Shown one piece after another: positions 33,340 to 42,340 of a DNA stretch of 64,000 bases; position 1 is the stretch's first letter; the number at the start of each line of letters is the position of its first letter. The notes below the pieces were generated by a model. It did not search any database, was not told the DNA's origin, and was given only the letters and a program-made list of their open reading frames with translations. Made by a program: the position numbers and the translations under genes. Where the stretch lies: assembly GCA_964549445.1 (NCBI GenBank), contig CAZJVS010000019.1, forward strand, positions 23,003 to 87,002, written 5' to 3'. The stretch comes from SpSt-539 sp964549445 (GTDB lineage: Bacteria > Planctomycetota > Phycisphaerae > UBA1845 > UTPLA1).

Positions 33340-35733
33340 ATGTTTGCTCACGGCGCAAAGGCAAGCTGGCCTCTCTGGATTCTCGTCGCAATCATTGCTC
33401 TTTTGATGATCACCGGCTGCGGTACCACGGTGCCCGGTCCGGAAGGCCCACAGGGACCCGCGGGGCCGGCAGGGCCGCAAGGCCCCACAGGTACAACCGG
33501 GCAGCAGGGTCCGACTGGATCACAAGGCCCGGCAGGACCGCAAGGCCCCGCAGGCGAGCCCGGCTTGGACGCCAGCAGTTCGCTCCCCGGGACCGTTATC
33601 AACATCCTGAGCGTCAATAACGGCGGCGCCGTCAACGCCGGCCAGCCGTTCAACGTCCAATTCACGATCAAGACAAAGGCCGGTCAGAATATCTCCACCA
33701 CGGACCTCGCCCGATTCTCGATTTTCGTTTCCGGCAACTCCGGCCACTACCAGCGCGTCATCGCCCCCGAGCCGGCCAATCTCTCCGGCCTGCCTGCCCG
33801 CATCACGGTCGGCGCCAACAACGTGTACACCTATTCCTTCGCCAACCCATTCCCCTCAACTTATATCGCACCGCTCAATGACTCCGCCGCGTTCGGCGCC
33901 GCCGACGGCGAACTCACCGGCCAAGCGCTTCAGGCCGGAACTTACACGGTAGGCATCGAGGCGCGACGCGACATCACCGTGGATGGAGAACTCATGCGCG
34001 ACGCCGGCGACGCATTCTTCAACTTCGGCTACCAGACTGGCGTCCTCACGCCGCGTCAGGTGGTCCTGGAATCGAACTGCGAAAAATGCCACACCGACGT
34101 CATTGTGCACGGCGAAAATCGCTTCAGCGTCTCGGGTTGCGTCCTCTGCCATAACAGCGGCGCCGAAGACCGGATTACGAATCCGGCCACCACCCCCGGC
34201 GTCACGATCAACTTCGCCCACATGATTCACGCGATCCACCGCGGAAGGGAACTCCCCAACGTCGCCGCCACGGCCAACGGCGCCTCACCATTCCGCTATC
34301 AGATTTCTGCCTTCGGCGGCGCCATGGCTGACTTCTCCGACGTCGCCTTCCCATACATGCCCGGCGGCACGGGCTTTAATCAGCAGACACGGAACTGCGG
34401 CGTCTGCCACGACGGAGCGGCGCAGGGTTCCAACTACTACACCGTCATCAACCGCTCGGTTTGCTCGTCGTGTCACGACGACTTCGACTGGGCAACCGGC
34501 ACGGTGCTGGATACAACTAACTCGACGGTTGCGGGTGGCCTGCTCGATAAGTCGCAGCTCGGAAACCTCGCCTATCGCGTTTCGCCTCTCGGTGCGTCAC
34601 CGCACAATTTCGATAACACCGCCTGCAGTCTCTGCCACGGCCCCGGTCTCGGATTCGCCGTCCAGTCCGTCCACCTGCCGCCGCTCTCCAATCCGGCATT
34701 AACCGAGGGAATTAAGGTTGTGTTCGCGACAACCCAGCCGGGCGAGCAGCCCGTGAAGGGTGCCACGGGCGGCGGCGGGACATACTTCCAGCCGGGCGAT
34801 CGCCCGATCGTCACCTTCAATATCCTCAACGAATTCAACACTCCAATGAACTCCTCGACGATTTCGTCCGTCAGAGTCGTGCTGTCGGGTCCGACCGAGT
34901 CCAACAACTATCAGAAGATCGTGCCCCCAGGCAGCAGCACGACTCGAACAATCACGTTGCCGGCCAACACGACCGGACCGTGGACCTATTCGTTCGGCGT
35001 CGCCGATGCGATTCCAACGACGTTCCCGGCACAGGCGGACGACAGTGAGGAATTCAACTACGCAGGTGGCTGGGGCGATCTAAAGGGTCTGCCGCTCACG
35101 AACGGCACGTACACCGTCTGCGTCTACGCGTACCGCCAGTTCACCGTGCCGCCGACGACGCAGCCAAGCTATCGCGAAACGTCCGCGCCCGCCCTGTACA
35201 ACATCCGCTTCGGCAGCGCCGGTGCCACGGTCGCGTACACCGACATCGTCACCGATGCCAAGTGCAATGCCTGCCACGGTGATCTGCGATTCCATGGCAA
35301 CGGCCGCAAGGGCGTACAAGAGTGCATCCTCTGTCATACCGCCGGTGCCGAGGGCGGCGACGATCCGGTGCTGCGGACAGTCGATTTCAAGGTGATGATC
35401 CACAAGATTCACGCCGCTCGAACGCTGGACGAAATTCAGAATGGCACACCCAGCGACTTCGAAACCGCTGAGCTGCCCAGCATGACCCGCGGCGCGGCCG
35501 AGTGCACGGCCTGCCACGCAACGGACGTATGGAAGGCGCCGCTCGAGCACGGCGACGTTCGAATCTGGAAAGTCGCTTGCACGTCGTGTCACGACAGCCC
35601 GGCGACCGGAGCCCATGTGGATCTCATGACGCTCAACTACGGGTCGCCGAGCGGTTGGGTGGAAAGCTGCGCCACGTGCCACAGCGCAGATGCGGACTTC
35701 TCAGTGGCAAAGTCGCACGGCTACGCCGACTAG
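33340..35733 (+). CDS. OmcA/MtrC-family decahaem lipoprotein with collagen-like spacer, copy 1
   Basis: This 797-residue protein has a lipoprotein signal (LLMITGC) followed directly by a Gly-x-y collagen-like stretch of about 45 residues (GPEGPQGPAGPAGPQGPTG and on). It then has two beta domains alternating with two pentahaem blocks. Ten CxxCH motifs are present, in OmcA/MtrC-like contexts such as SNCEKCHTDVIVHGENRFS and NFAHMIHAIHRGRELP. AAGGAG precedes the ATG. OmcA/MtrC proteins sit on the outer surface and reduce metals or other outside acceptors. A perfect terminator follows. Confidence 0.92.
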   Translation: MFAHGAKASWPLWILVAIIALLMITGCGTTVPGPEGPQGPAGPAGPQGPTGTTGQQGPTGSQGPAGPQGPAGEPGLDASSSLPGTVINILSVNNGGAVNAGQPFNVQFTIKTKAGQNISTTDLARFSIFVSGNSGHYQRVIAPEPANLSGLPARITVGANNVYTYSFANPFPSTYIAPLNDSAAFGAADGELTGQALQAGTYTVGIEARRDITVDGELMRDAGDAFFNFGYQTGVLTPRQVVLESNCEKCHTDVIVHGENRFSVSGCVLCHNSGAEDRITNPATTPGVTINFAHMIHAIHRGRELPNVAATANGASPFRYQISAFGGAMADFSDVAFPYMPGGTGFNQQTRNCGVCHDGAAQGSNYYTVINRSVCSSCHDDFDWATGTVLDTTNSTVAGGLLDKSQLGNLAYRVSPLGASPHNFDNTACSLCHGPGLGFAVQSVHLPPLSNPALTEGIKVVFATTQPGEQPVKGATGGGGTYFQPGDRPIVTFNILNEFNTPMNSSTISSVRVVLSGPTESNNYQKIVPPGSSTTRTITLPANTTGPWTYSFGVADAIPTTFPAQADDSEEFNYAGGWGDLKGLPLTNGTYTVCVYAYRQFTVPPTTQPSYRETSAPALYNIRFGSAGATVAYTDIVTDAKCNACHGDLRFHGNGRKGVQECILCHTAGAEGGDDPVLRTVDFKVMIHKIHAARTLDEIQNGTPSDFETAELPSMTRGAAECTACHATDVWKAPLEHGDVRIWKVACTSCHDSPATGAHVDLMTLNYGSPSGWVESCATCHSADADFSVAKSHGYAD

Positions 35734-35760
35734 TCGGACGAACGATTCTCCTCACTTTGA

Positions 35761-35802
35761 CTCGGCGACCCTGCATCGTCTCGGGGTCGCCGAGCCCTTT
35801 TT
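35761..35802 (+). terminator. rho-independent terminator after decahaem copy 1
   Basis: An 11-base perfect stem, CTCGGCGACCC (35761-35771) with GGGTCGCCGAG (35784-35794), has a 12-base loop and is followed by a run of five T (35798-35802). It lies 28 bases after the stop codon and separates the two decahaem genes transcriptionally. Confidence 0.88.
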
Positions 35803-36024
35803 GGCCAACCGATTCCAGCCGCCGATCACGGACGAAATTCGTACGAGTCGGAAGAAACAATTTTCCAATTATCGGGCGATGTACGTCGCACCTCGCTGGG
35901 GAATAATCCCAAATCGGATCGAGCGCCCGTCCGAATACCGCACTCTTTTGATATGAATAGCCCGTTCGCAGCCCATTCCACTGTTGTTTCGCGGATTCTC
36001 GCATTTTCCACATCGATTCGTCGA

Positions 36025-36040
36025 TGGCACCGATGTTGCA
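36025..36040 (+). promoter_or_regulatory. exact-consensus sigma-54 promoter for the second OmcA/MtrC-like gene
   Basis: TGGCACCGATGTTGCA matches TGGCAC-N5-TTGCA at all defined bases with 12-base GG-GC spacing. The expected start of transcription is near 36051, about 68 bases before the ATG. A strong terminator lies upstream, so this gene needs its own promoter. Confidence 0.85.
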
Positions 36041-36118
36041 GGTTACGATATCGACTTCCATCTGGAACTCGTCCTCGCCGGTTCCGGTGCTCAGGAACGA
36101 CAGCAAAGGAGTCGCGGA

Positions 36119-38560
36119 ATGTTCGTTGCTCAGGACGCCAAGTTGAGCTGGCACCCATGGATTCTGGTCGCAATCACCATCGCTCTGATGATCTCCGGCT
36201 GCGGCACCACGGTTCCGGGTCCGGAAGGCCCTCAGGGACCGGCAGGACCAGCAGGCCCCCAGGGTCCAGCGGGACCGCAAGGTCCGGAGGGATCACAAGG
36301 CCCTGCGGGACCACAAGGTCCAGCAGGTGAACCGGGCCTCGACGCCGGCAGCCTGCTTCCTGGAACCGTGATCAACATCCTCAGCGTGAACAACGGCGGT
36401 GCCGTTACCGCCGGACAGCCCATCAGCGTTCAATTCACGATTAAGACGAAGGCCGGCTTGCCGATCGCCACGAGCGACCTCGCCCGCTTTTCAATCTATG
36501 TCTCCGGCATCACCGGTCACTACCAGCGCGTCATCGCCGCAGAGCCGGCCAATATCTCCGGCCTCGCCGCCCGCATCACGACCGGCGCCAACAATGTTTA
36601 CACGTACACCTTCGCGAACCCATTCCCGGCGAACTACATCGCACCGCTCAACGACTCTGCCGCGTTCGGCCCGGCCGACGGCGAACTGACCGGCCAGCCG
36701 CTTCAACCGGGAACCTACACGGTCGGCATCGAAGCCCGACGCGACCTGACCATCGACGGCGAGGTCCTCCGCGACGCCGGCGACGCCTACTTCAACTTTA
36801 CCTATGGCGGCGGTGCGCTCGTCCCACGACAGGTCGTCATCGAATCGAACTGCGAAAAATGCCACACCGAAGTCGTCGTGCACGGCGAGAATCGCTTTAG
36901 TGTCGCCGGCTGCGTCCTCTGCCACAACAGTGGGGCCGAAGACCGCATCACCAACCCCGCAACGACTCCCGGGGTTACGATCAACTTCGGACACATGATC
37001 CACGCCATCCACCGCGGCAAGGAGCTTCCGACCGTCGCCGCGACCGCGAATAGCGCCTCCCCGTTCCGCTATCAGATTGCAGCATTCGGCGGCACCCCAG
37101 CCGATTTCTCCGACGTCACTTTCCCATACATGCCCGGCGGGACCGGTTTCAACGAACAGACCCGCAACTGCGGTGTCTGCCACGACGGCGCCTCCCAGGG
37201 CTCGAACTATTACACCGTGGTCAATCGCTCAATCTGCTCCTCCTGTCACAACGACTTCAATTGGACGACCGGAACAATCCTCGATTCCGCCAATGCTCAG
37301 GTCACCGGCGGACTGCTGACGACCGCCCAGCTCAGCGACCCGTCGTTCCGCGTCTCACCGCTCGGCGCGTCGCCGCACAACTTCGCAGATGCCGCCTGCA
37401 CTCTTTGCCACGGACCGGGCCTGCCCTACGACGTCCGGGACGTGCACAAACCTGTGCTGTCGAACACAAGTCTTACCAATGGAATCAAGGTCGTCATCAA
37501 TTCCGTCAGCGGCGCGACCGGCGGCGGCGGAACCTTCTTCCAGGCCGGTGACCGACCGGCGGTCAATTTCAACATCTTGGATCGGAACAATTTCCCGATC
37601 GACCTGGCCAATGTGGCATCGTTGAACCTGATCATCGCCGGACCGAACGAGACGTCGAATTACCAAAAGATCATCCCCGGCGGCAACAGTTCGACTCTCT
37701 CCGTCAAGGGCGCTGGCGGCGTGCCGACAACCGGCGTCGGTCCCTGGACCTATACGGTCCCCGTCGCCAATGCGTTCCCAACCACCTACCCGGCCCAGTT
37801 GAATGACTCGCCCGCGTTCACCTACGCCGACGGCTGGGGCGAAATGACCGGCCTTCCGCTCGATAACGGCTCGTACACGCTCTCGATGTATGCCTATCGC
37901 AACGTAACCGCACCGGCGACCACTCAGCCCGTTTATCGCGAAACGTCCGAGCCTGCGATCGCCAACATTCGCTTCGGCAGCGCCGGAGCCGCCGTCGACT
38001 ACGTCGACATCGTCTCCGACAGCAAGTGCAACGCCTGCCACGGCGACCTGCGCTTCCACGGCAACGGACGCCAGAACTACCGTGAATGCATCCTTTGCCA
38101 TACTGCGGGCGCCGAAGACAAGCCCACGGTCGCCGCCGGTCAGACGCAGGATCCGGCCAATGACACGATCGACTTCAAGGTCATGATTCACAAAATCCAC
38201 GCGGCGCGTGAGCTGGATGTCGTCCAGTCCGGAGGCCGCTACGACCTCGTCGGATTCGGCAACAACGTCACCGATTTCTCGACCGCTCTGCTCCCGAGCA
38301 TGAAGCCCGAGGGTCCGCGCAATTGCAAGGCCTGCCACGCTGACGCCAACAACGCGTGGAAGGATCCGATCGCGAATCCAAACGTCCGGATCTGGAAGGT
38401 CGCCTGCACGGCCTGCCACGACAGTGCCGCCGCCGGCGCCCACATTGACTTGATGACGCTCAACGCCGGTGCCCCGAGCGGCTGGGTCGAAAGCTGCGCG
38501 GTTTGTCACGGCGAAGAAGCCGATTTCTCGATCGCAAAATCGCACGGACTGAGCGAGTGA
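36119..38560 (+). CDS. OmcA/MtrC-family decahaem lipoprotein with collagen-like spacer, copy 2
   Basis: An 813-residue paralog of the previous decahaem protein with the same architecture: lipoprotein signal (IALMISGC), collagen-like spacer, beta domain, pentahaem, beta domain, pentahaem. Ten CxxCH motifs occur in matching contexts, for example CEKCHTEVVVHGENRFS. The second half is more divergent (KGAGGVPTTGVGPWTY, an added insert before CKACHADANNAWKD). Divergence in the beta domains suggests different partners or acceptors. AAAGGAG precedes the ATG. Copy 1 and copy 2 each have their own sigma-54-like promoter. Confidence 0.92.
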   Translation: MFVAQDAKLSWHPWILVAITIALMISGCGTTVPGPEGPQGPAGPAGPQGPAGPQGPEGSQGPAGPQGPAGEPGLDAGSLLPGTVINILSVNNGGAVTAGQPISVQFTIKTKAGLPIATSDLARFSIYVSGITGHYQRVIAAEPANISGLAARITTGANNVYTYTFANPFPANYIAPLNDSAAFGPADGELTGQPLQPGTYTVGIEARRDLTIDGEVLRDAGDAYFNFTYGGGALVPRQVVIESNCEKCHTEVVVHGENRFSVAGCVLCHNSGAEDRITNPATTPGVTINFGHMIHAIHRGKELPTVAATANSASPFRYQIAAFGGTPADFSDVTFPYMPGGTGFNEQTRNCGVCHDGASQGSNYYTVVNRSICSSCHNDFNWTTGTILDSANAQVTGGLLTTAQLSDPSFRVSPLGASPHNFADAACTLCHGPGLPYDVRDVHKPVLSNTSLTNGIKVVINSVSGATGGGGTFFQAGDRPAVNFNILDRNNFPIDLANVASLNLIIAGPNETSNYQKIIPGGNSSTLSVKGAGGVPTTGVGPWTYTVPVANAFPTTYPAQLNDSPAFTYADGWGEMTGLPLDNGSYTLSMYAYRNVTAPATTQPVYRETSEPAIANIRFGSAGAAVDYVDIVSDSKCNACHGDLRFHGNGRQNYRECILCHTAGAEDKPTVAAGQTQDPANDTIDFKVMIHKIHAARELDVVQSGGRYDLVGFGNNVTDFSTALLPSMKPEGPRNCKACHADANNAWKDPIANPNVRIWKVACTACHDSAAAGAHIDLMTLNAGAPSGWVESCAVCHGEEADFSIAKSHGLSE

Positions 38561-38580
38561 TCGAGATTTCGTAGCCGGTC

Positions 38581-38617
38581 GCGCCAGCGGCTCGGACTGC
38601 ACCCAAACCGCTGGCGC
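38581..38617 (+). terminator. GC-rich hairpin after decahaem copy 2
   Basis: A perfect 10-base inverted repeat, GCGCCAGCGG with CCGCTGGCGC, has a 17-base loop and lies 20 bases after the stop. There is no T run, so it may be a factor-assisted terminator or an mRNA end-stabilising hairpin. Confidence 0.5.
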
Positions 38618-38734
38618 GTCGCGAAGGATGTGCCCATCGATGCGAATGTCGCAGCGGCCCACGCCGCCGCCGACCCGAGCCATCGGCGCGACAAGCCGTA
38701 GCGCGCCGAATGAAATCAACTGCCGAGGGATCGC

Positions 38735-40156
38735 TTGAAGACGGCCTCTCGCACGCCGCACAACTCCACCACCGGCCGCTCTGCCGCTCGCTGGTTCGGT
38801 CCGATGTTCTTGGCTGCCCTTCCCGCAATCGCCGTCGCCTCACCCGGTCAATCCTCAACAAGTGCACCCGCGGGCCCGGCCCGACCGACCGTCTCCACAC
38901 CGACCTGCACCAATGGCGGATGCCACACTTCAATCGTCGAACGCCCCATCGTTCACGGACCGGTCTCGCAGCGTAAGTGCCAATCGTGCCACGCTGAGCA
39001 AGACGCCCGTGCGCACACCTTCCGCAGCGTCATGCCGCGCGAAAAGATGTGCGTCACTTGCCACGTCCTCCCCGTCCGAGACGTGATGCACGCCCCCGTC
39101 GCTGTTGGCGACTGCACCGGTTGCCACGATCCGCACGGCTCCAGTCATCGCATGTTGCTGCGGGCCGACCCGGCGACCGACCTCTGCCTCATCTGTCACA
39201 GCGCGGACGACTTTCGCAGCAAAAAGCACGTGCATGGGCCGGTTTCGGCGGGCGCCTGCGTCCTCTGCCACGACGCACACTCGTCTTGGAATCCCGGGCT
39301 GCTCAAACGACCCGCCCGTGAGCTTTGCATCTCCTGCCACGGCGAAGTGCTCGAAGCCCTGCATGACCGTCGCCACGGCCACCCGGCCGTGACCGATGGC
39401 GCCTGCACCGACTGCCACGACCCCCACGCCTCCGATCATCGCGGCCAACTCAAGGCCGGCGGAGCCCAATTGTGCAACGAATGCCACGAGCCGATTCGCT
39501 ACGTGATTCAGACGGCGAACTTTGTCCACGCTCCGGCCGCCGGCGACGACGCCTGCGTCGGCTGTCACGTCGGCCACGCCTCGGACTTGCCGAAACTCCA
39601 GCGCGGTCCCCAACCGGACGTTTGCCTCGAATGCCACAACACCACGCTGACTGACGCCAGTGGCAACACCATCGCCGACATGGCCGCATTACTTCGGGAC
39701 AACCCGGACCATCACGGTCCGATCCGCGATGGCAACTGCACCGCCTGCCACGATCCGCACGCATCAGCCAATTTTCGACTCCTCACCACCGCCTACCCGC
39801 CGGATTTCTACGCCCCATTCGATGTCGAACGCTACAAGCTGTGTTTTTCATGCCACCGCCCGGAGATGGCGACCAGCCCCGACGGAATCGGATTCACCGG
39901 CTTCCGCGACGGCTCGAAGAACCTTCACGCCCTCCACGTCAACCAGGAAAAGGGCCGGACCTGCCGCGCATGCCACGAAGTCCACGCGTCGAAACGCCCG
40001 TTCCACATCCGCGAATCCGTCCCATTTGGAAAGGACAACTGGCAGCTCGAGATCAACTTCACGAAGACAGCCACGGGCGGCTCGTGCGCACCGGGATGCC
40101 ACAAGCCGCAGGAATACAACCGCGAATCCGGCTCGGTCGCCGCCCCGGGAAAGTGA
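38735..40156 (+). CDS. 15-motif multiheme cytochrome c, paralog C
   Basis: A 473-residue exported protein starting at TTG with GAGGGA just upstream. A hydrophobic signal (FLAALPAIAVA) follows a basic N-terminus. It has CTNGGCH (Cx4CH) first, thirteen CxxCH, and CAPGCH (Cx3CH) last, matching paralogs A and B. The C-terminal block TGGSCAPGCHKPQEYNRE is conserved. As with paralog B, a thioredoxin-fold TPR protein follows. It leads the cluster that continues into the Rieske/b6 genes, so it may be the acceptor of that complex. Confidence 0.87.
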   Translation: MKTASRTPHNSTTGRSAARWFGPMFLAALPAIAVASPGQSSTSAPAGPARPTVSTPTCTNGGCHTSIVERPIVHGPVSQRKCQSCHAEQDARAHTFRSVMPREKMCVTCHVLPVRDVMHAPVAVGDCTGCHDPHGSSHRMLLRADPATDLCLICHSADDFRSKKHVHGPVSAGACVLCHDAHSSWNPGLLKRPARELCISCHGEVLEALHDRRHGHPAVTDGACTDCHDPHASDHRGQLKAGGAQLCNECHEPIRYVIQTANFVHAPAAGDDACVGCHVGHASDLPKLQRGPQPDVCLECHNTTLTDASGNTIADMAALLRDNPDHHGPIRDGNCTACHDPHASANFRLLTTAYPPDFYAPFDVERYKLCFSCHRPEMATSPDGIGFTGFRDGSKNLHALHVNQEKGRTCRACHEVHASKRPFHIRESVPFGKDNWQLEINFTKTATGGSCAPGCHKPQEYNRESGSVAAPGK

Positions 40157-40164
40157 GGCGCCGC

Positions 40165-41199
40165 ATGAACCCATCTCGTTCGCACCGTTTCGGAAGAGGA
40201 CGACGCGCGCTGTACTTCGGCAGCGTGCTCGCGGCGCTGGCCGCGACGCCTGCGATCGCTGTGACGCAATTGCACCGGGGCGACACCCCGCCCCCGATTG
40301 ACCTCAACAGTATCGAAGGAAAGCCGTTCAAGTTGGTCGATCAACGCGGCCGGCCGTTCGTACTCGTTTTCGGCGAGCTGTATCACGAAAAATCGCTCGC
40401 CGCCTGCCGAATGATTGCTGAAATCCAGCGCGATTCCCGCCTTGCCGACAGCTCACCGGTCTGCGCAATGATCGTCGCTCAACAGGCCGACGATGCCGGC
40501 TTGCGAAAGCTGGCAGCCGACCGCGGCATCAGTCAGCTGATCCTTCACGATAAGGATCGCGCCGCCAGCGCCGCCTATCAGGTCTCGGTGCTGCCCAGTG
40601 TCATCGTCATCGATCCCGAAGGCCACGTCGTCCACGCGCTGGCGGGACTCTCGTCCGCCTTTAAGGACACACTCACCGACGCGATCCTGCTCGCGGCCGG
40701 GAAAATCACCAGTGACCGCTTCTCGAGCGCCATCCATCCGACCTCCGCGCCAGCAGAGTCCTCCGCTTCGCGCCGCGCGATCCGCCTCACCGAACTGGCC
40801 CGGCAGCTCGCCCGCGGCAACCAGCACGACCTCGCCTCCGAGAAGTACCGCGAGGCCCTCGCCATCGACCCCCGCTGCGTCCCTGCCGTCGTTGGACTCG
40901 GACGATCCGCTTCCCAGCTCAAACGCCTGCCCGACGCGGAGAAGCATTTCCGCGACGCACTGGCCCTGGAGCCAAGCTCCACCGAAGCGGCCCTTGGACT
41001 CGCCTCCGTCCTGGCTCTCCGCGGCGGCAGCGAGCTTCCGCAGGCCGAAAAGCAGGTTCGCTCGGTGCTGGCCGTGCGTCCCAACGACCCGGAGGCACAC
41101 TACTTGCTTGGACTAATCCTCGAACAGTCCGGCAAGCCCAGGGATGCCATGTCCAGCTACCGCAAGGCCGCCGAACTCGCCCTCGATCGTGTCCGCTGA
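40165..41199 (+). CDS. thioredoxin-fold plus TPR protein lacking CxxC, second copy
   Basis: A 344-residue paralog of the protein encoded after paralog B. It has a signal segment (LAALAATPAIA), a TlpA-like fold (GDTPPPIDLNSIEGKPFKLVDQRGRPFVLVFGELYHEKSLAACRM, VLPSVIVIDPEGHVVHALAG) and TPR repeats (HDLASEKYREALAIDPRCVPAVVGL, LPDAEKHFRDALALEPSS). A single Cys (LAACRM) remains in the active-site region and no CxxC is present, so disulfide exchange is unlikely. It repeats the 15-haem plus Trx-TPR pairing. Confidence 0.78.
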   Translation: MNPSRSHRFGRGRRALYFGSVLAALAATPAIAVTQLHRGDTPPPIDLNSIEGKPFKLVDQRGRPFVLVFGELYHEKSLAACRMIAEIQRDSRLADSSPVCAMIVAQQADDAGLRKLAADRGISQLILHDKDRAASAAYQVSVLPSVIVIDPEGHVVHALAGLSSAFKDTLTDAILLAAGKITSDRFSSAIHPTSAPAESSASRRAIRLTELARQLARGNQHDLASEKYREALAIDPRCVPAVVGLGRSASQLKRLPDAEKHFRDALALEPSSTEAALGLASVLALRGGSELPQAEKQVRSVLAVRPNDPEAHYLLGLILEQSGKPRDAMSSYRKAAELALDRVR

Positions 41200-41214
41200 G
41201 ACCGGAGAACTTCC

Positions 41215-41652
41215 ATGCAACCGAATGACGCCTCCGACCCGAGCCCGACGCGACGCCATTTTTGCGAGGCCTGCATCGTCGGCATGGGCGCGGCATCCGC
41301 CGGCGCCGTCGGTTATCCCGTGGTCGCCTTCCTCGGCCGGCCAACCAGTCTCCTCGGTTCGCAGCAGATCCGCATCCCCGTGGCCGACCTCGGCGAGGAT
41401 CAGGCCCGCTACATCGATCATGACGGGCAGCAACTCGTCGTCCTCTACACCGGCCGCGTGCCGAAGGTCCTGAGCGCGTCTTGCAGCCACCTCGGCTGCA
41501 TCGTCGCCTGGGATAACGTCAAGCACCTGTTTCGCTGCCCCTGCCACGGCGCGGTATTTGACGACACGGGCAAACCCGTCAGCGGCCCGGTGAGCAAACC
41601 GCTCGAGTCCGTTCCTTTCCAGCTCGCCGAGGGCAATGTTGTGATCGGCTGA
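41215..41652 (+). CDS. Rieske [2Fe-2S] protein of a bc/b6f-type complex
   Basis: A 145-residue Rieske protein with Cys/His ligands in CSHLGC (residues 90-95) and CPCHG (108-112). The N-terminus carries a twin-arginine-like motif TRRHFCEAC followed by one hydrophobic helix, as expected for a Tat-exported, membrane-anchored Rieske subunit. It is followed after 18 bases by cytochrome b6. It takes an electron from quinol at the Qo site and should pass it to a c-type haem protein, for which nearby multiheme cytochromes are candidates because no cytochrome f or c1 is present. Confidence 0.93.
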   Translation: MQPNDASDPSPTRRHFCEACIVGMGAASAGAVGYPVVAFLGRPTSLLGSQQIRIPVADLGEDQARYIDHDGQQLVVLYTGRVPKVLSASCSHLGCIVAWDNVKHLFRCPCHGAVFDDTGKPVSGPVSKPLESVPFQLAEGNVVIG

Positions 41653-41670
41653 TCGAAGTCGGAGAATTCG

Positions 41671-42330
41671 ATGCACGTCGTGAAGAGCACCTACAACGCA
41701 CTTGATGAGCGGTACCACCTCACGCCGCTGATCGAAAAAAACGTGACGAAGAAGCTCGTCCCGCGAACCCTGAGCTGGGCGGCGTGCTTCGGCGGCCTGT
41801 CGCTCCTCTGCTTCATCATCCAGGTATTCTCCGGCGCCTTGCTGCTGATGTACTACAAGCCCGACCCCGCCCGCGCCTGGGACAGCGTCACCTACATCAG
41901 GTCAAACGTGCCGATGGGCTGGCTCATCCAGCGGGTTCACGCCGTCACCGCCAACGTCATGATCGTCATGGTCATGATGCACATGGCCCGCGTCGCCTAC
42001 TTCAAAATCTTCCGCAAGCCGCGCGAGCTTCATTGGATCAGCGGCGTCGTACTGCTTCTCCTCACCACCATGCTCGCCTTCACCGGCTACCTGCTGCCTT
42101 GGACACAGCTCAGCTTCTGGGGCGCCAAGATCGGAACCGAAATCCCCGGCGCCATGCCCGGCATCGGCCCGAAGATCGTCGAGTGGCTCCGTCGCGGAAA
42201 TGCCATCAGCGGCGAAACCCTCGGCTTCTTCTATGCCATGCACGTCTGGATTCTCCCCGCGCTCATCAGCGGATTCATGGCGATGCACTTCATGATGATT
42301 CGCCGGACCGGAATCTCCCGGCCGCTCTGA
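41671..42330 (+). CDS. petB: cytochrome b6-like subunit
   Basis: A 219-residue four-helix cytochrome b. The haem b ligands are His90/His104 on helix B and His191/His206 on helix D, with the 14 and 15 residue spacings of b6f complexes. Cys39 (WAACFGG) aligns with the cysteine that binds the extra haem c(n) in cytochrome b6. The short split form (b6 plus subunit IV) is used by Firmicutes, cyanobacteria and several other phyla. It sits between the Rieske and subunit IV genes. Confidence 0.94.
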   Translation: MHVVKSTYNALDERYHLTPLIEKNVTKKLVPRTLSWAACFGGLSLLCFIIQVFSGALLLMYYKPDPARAWDSVTYIRSNVPMGWLIQRVHAVTANVMIVMVMMHMARVAYFKIFRKPRELHWISGVVLLLLTTMLAFTGYLLPWTQLSFWGAKIGTEIPGAMPGIGPKIVEWLRRGNAISGETLGFFYAMHVWILPALISGFMAMHFMMIRRTGISRPL

Positions 42331-42340
42331 GGACTGCCCT

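Larger units (their letters stand above)
35734..36118. other. intergenic region between the two decahaem genes
   Basis: About 385 bases without a supported gene. It contains a strong terminator at its left end and an exact-consensus sigma-54 promoter near its right end, both listed separately. The middle is comparatively AT-rich and has no convincing open frame; it is the natural place for activator binding sites. Confidence 0.7.

Noticed and set aside
33427..33570. Short tandem DNA repeats that could be taken for a CRISPR or microsatellite.
   Set aside because: They are the codons of the collagen-like Gly-x-y spacer. There are no spacers between conserved repeats.
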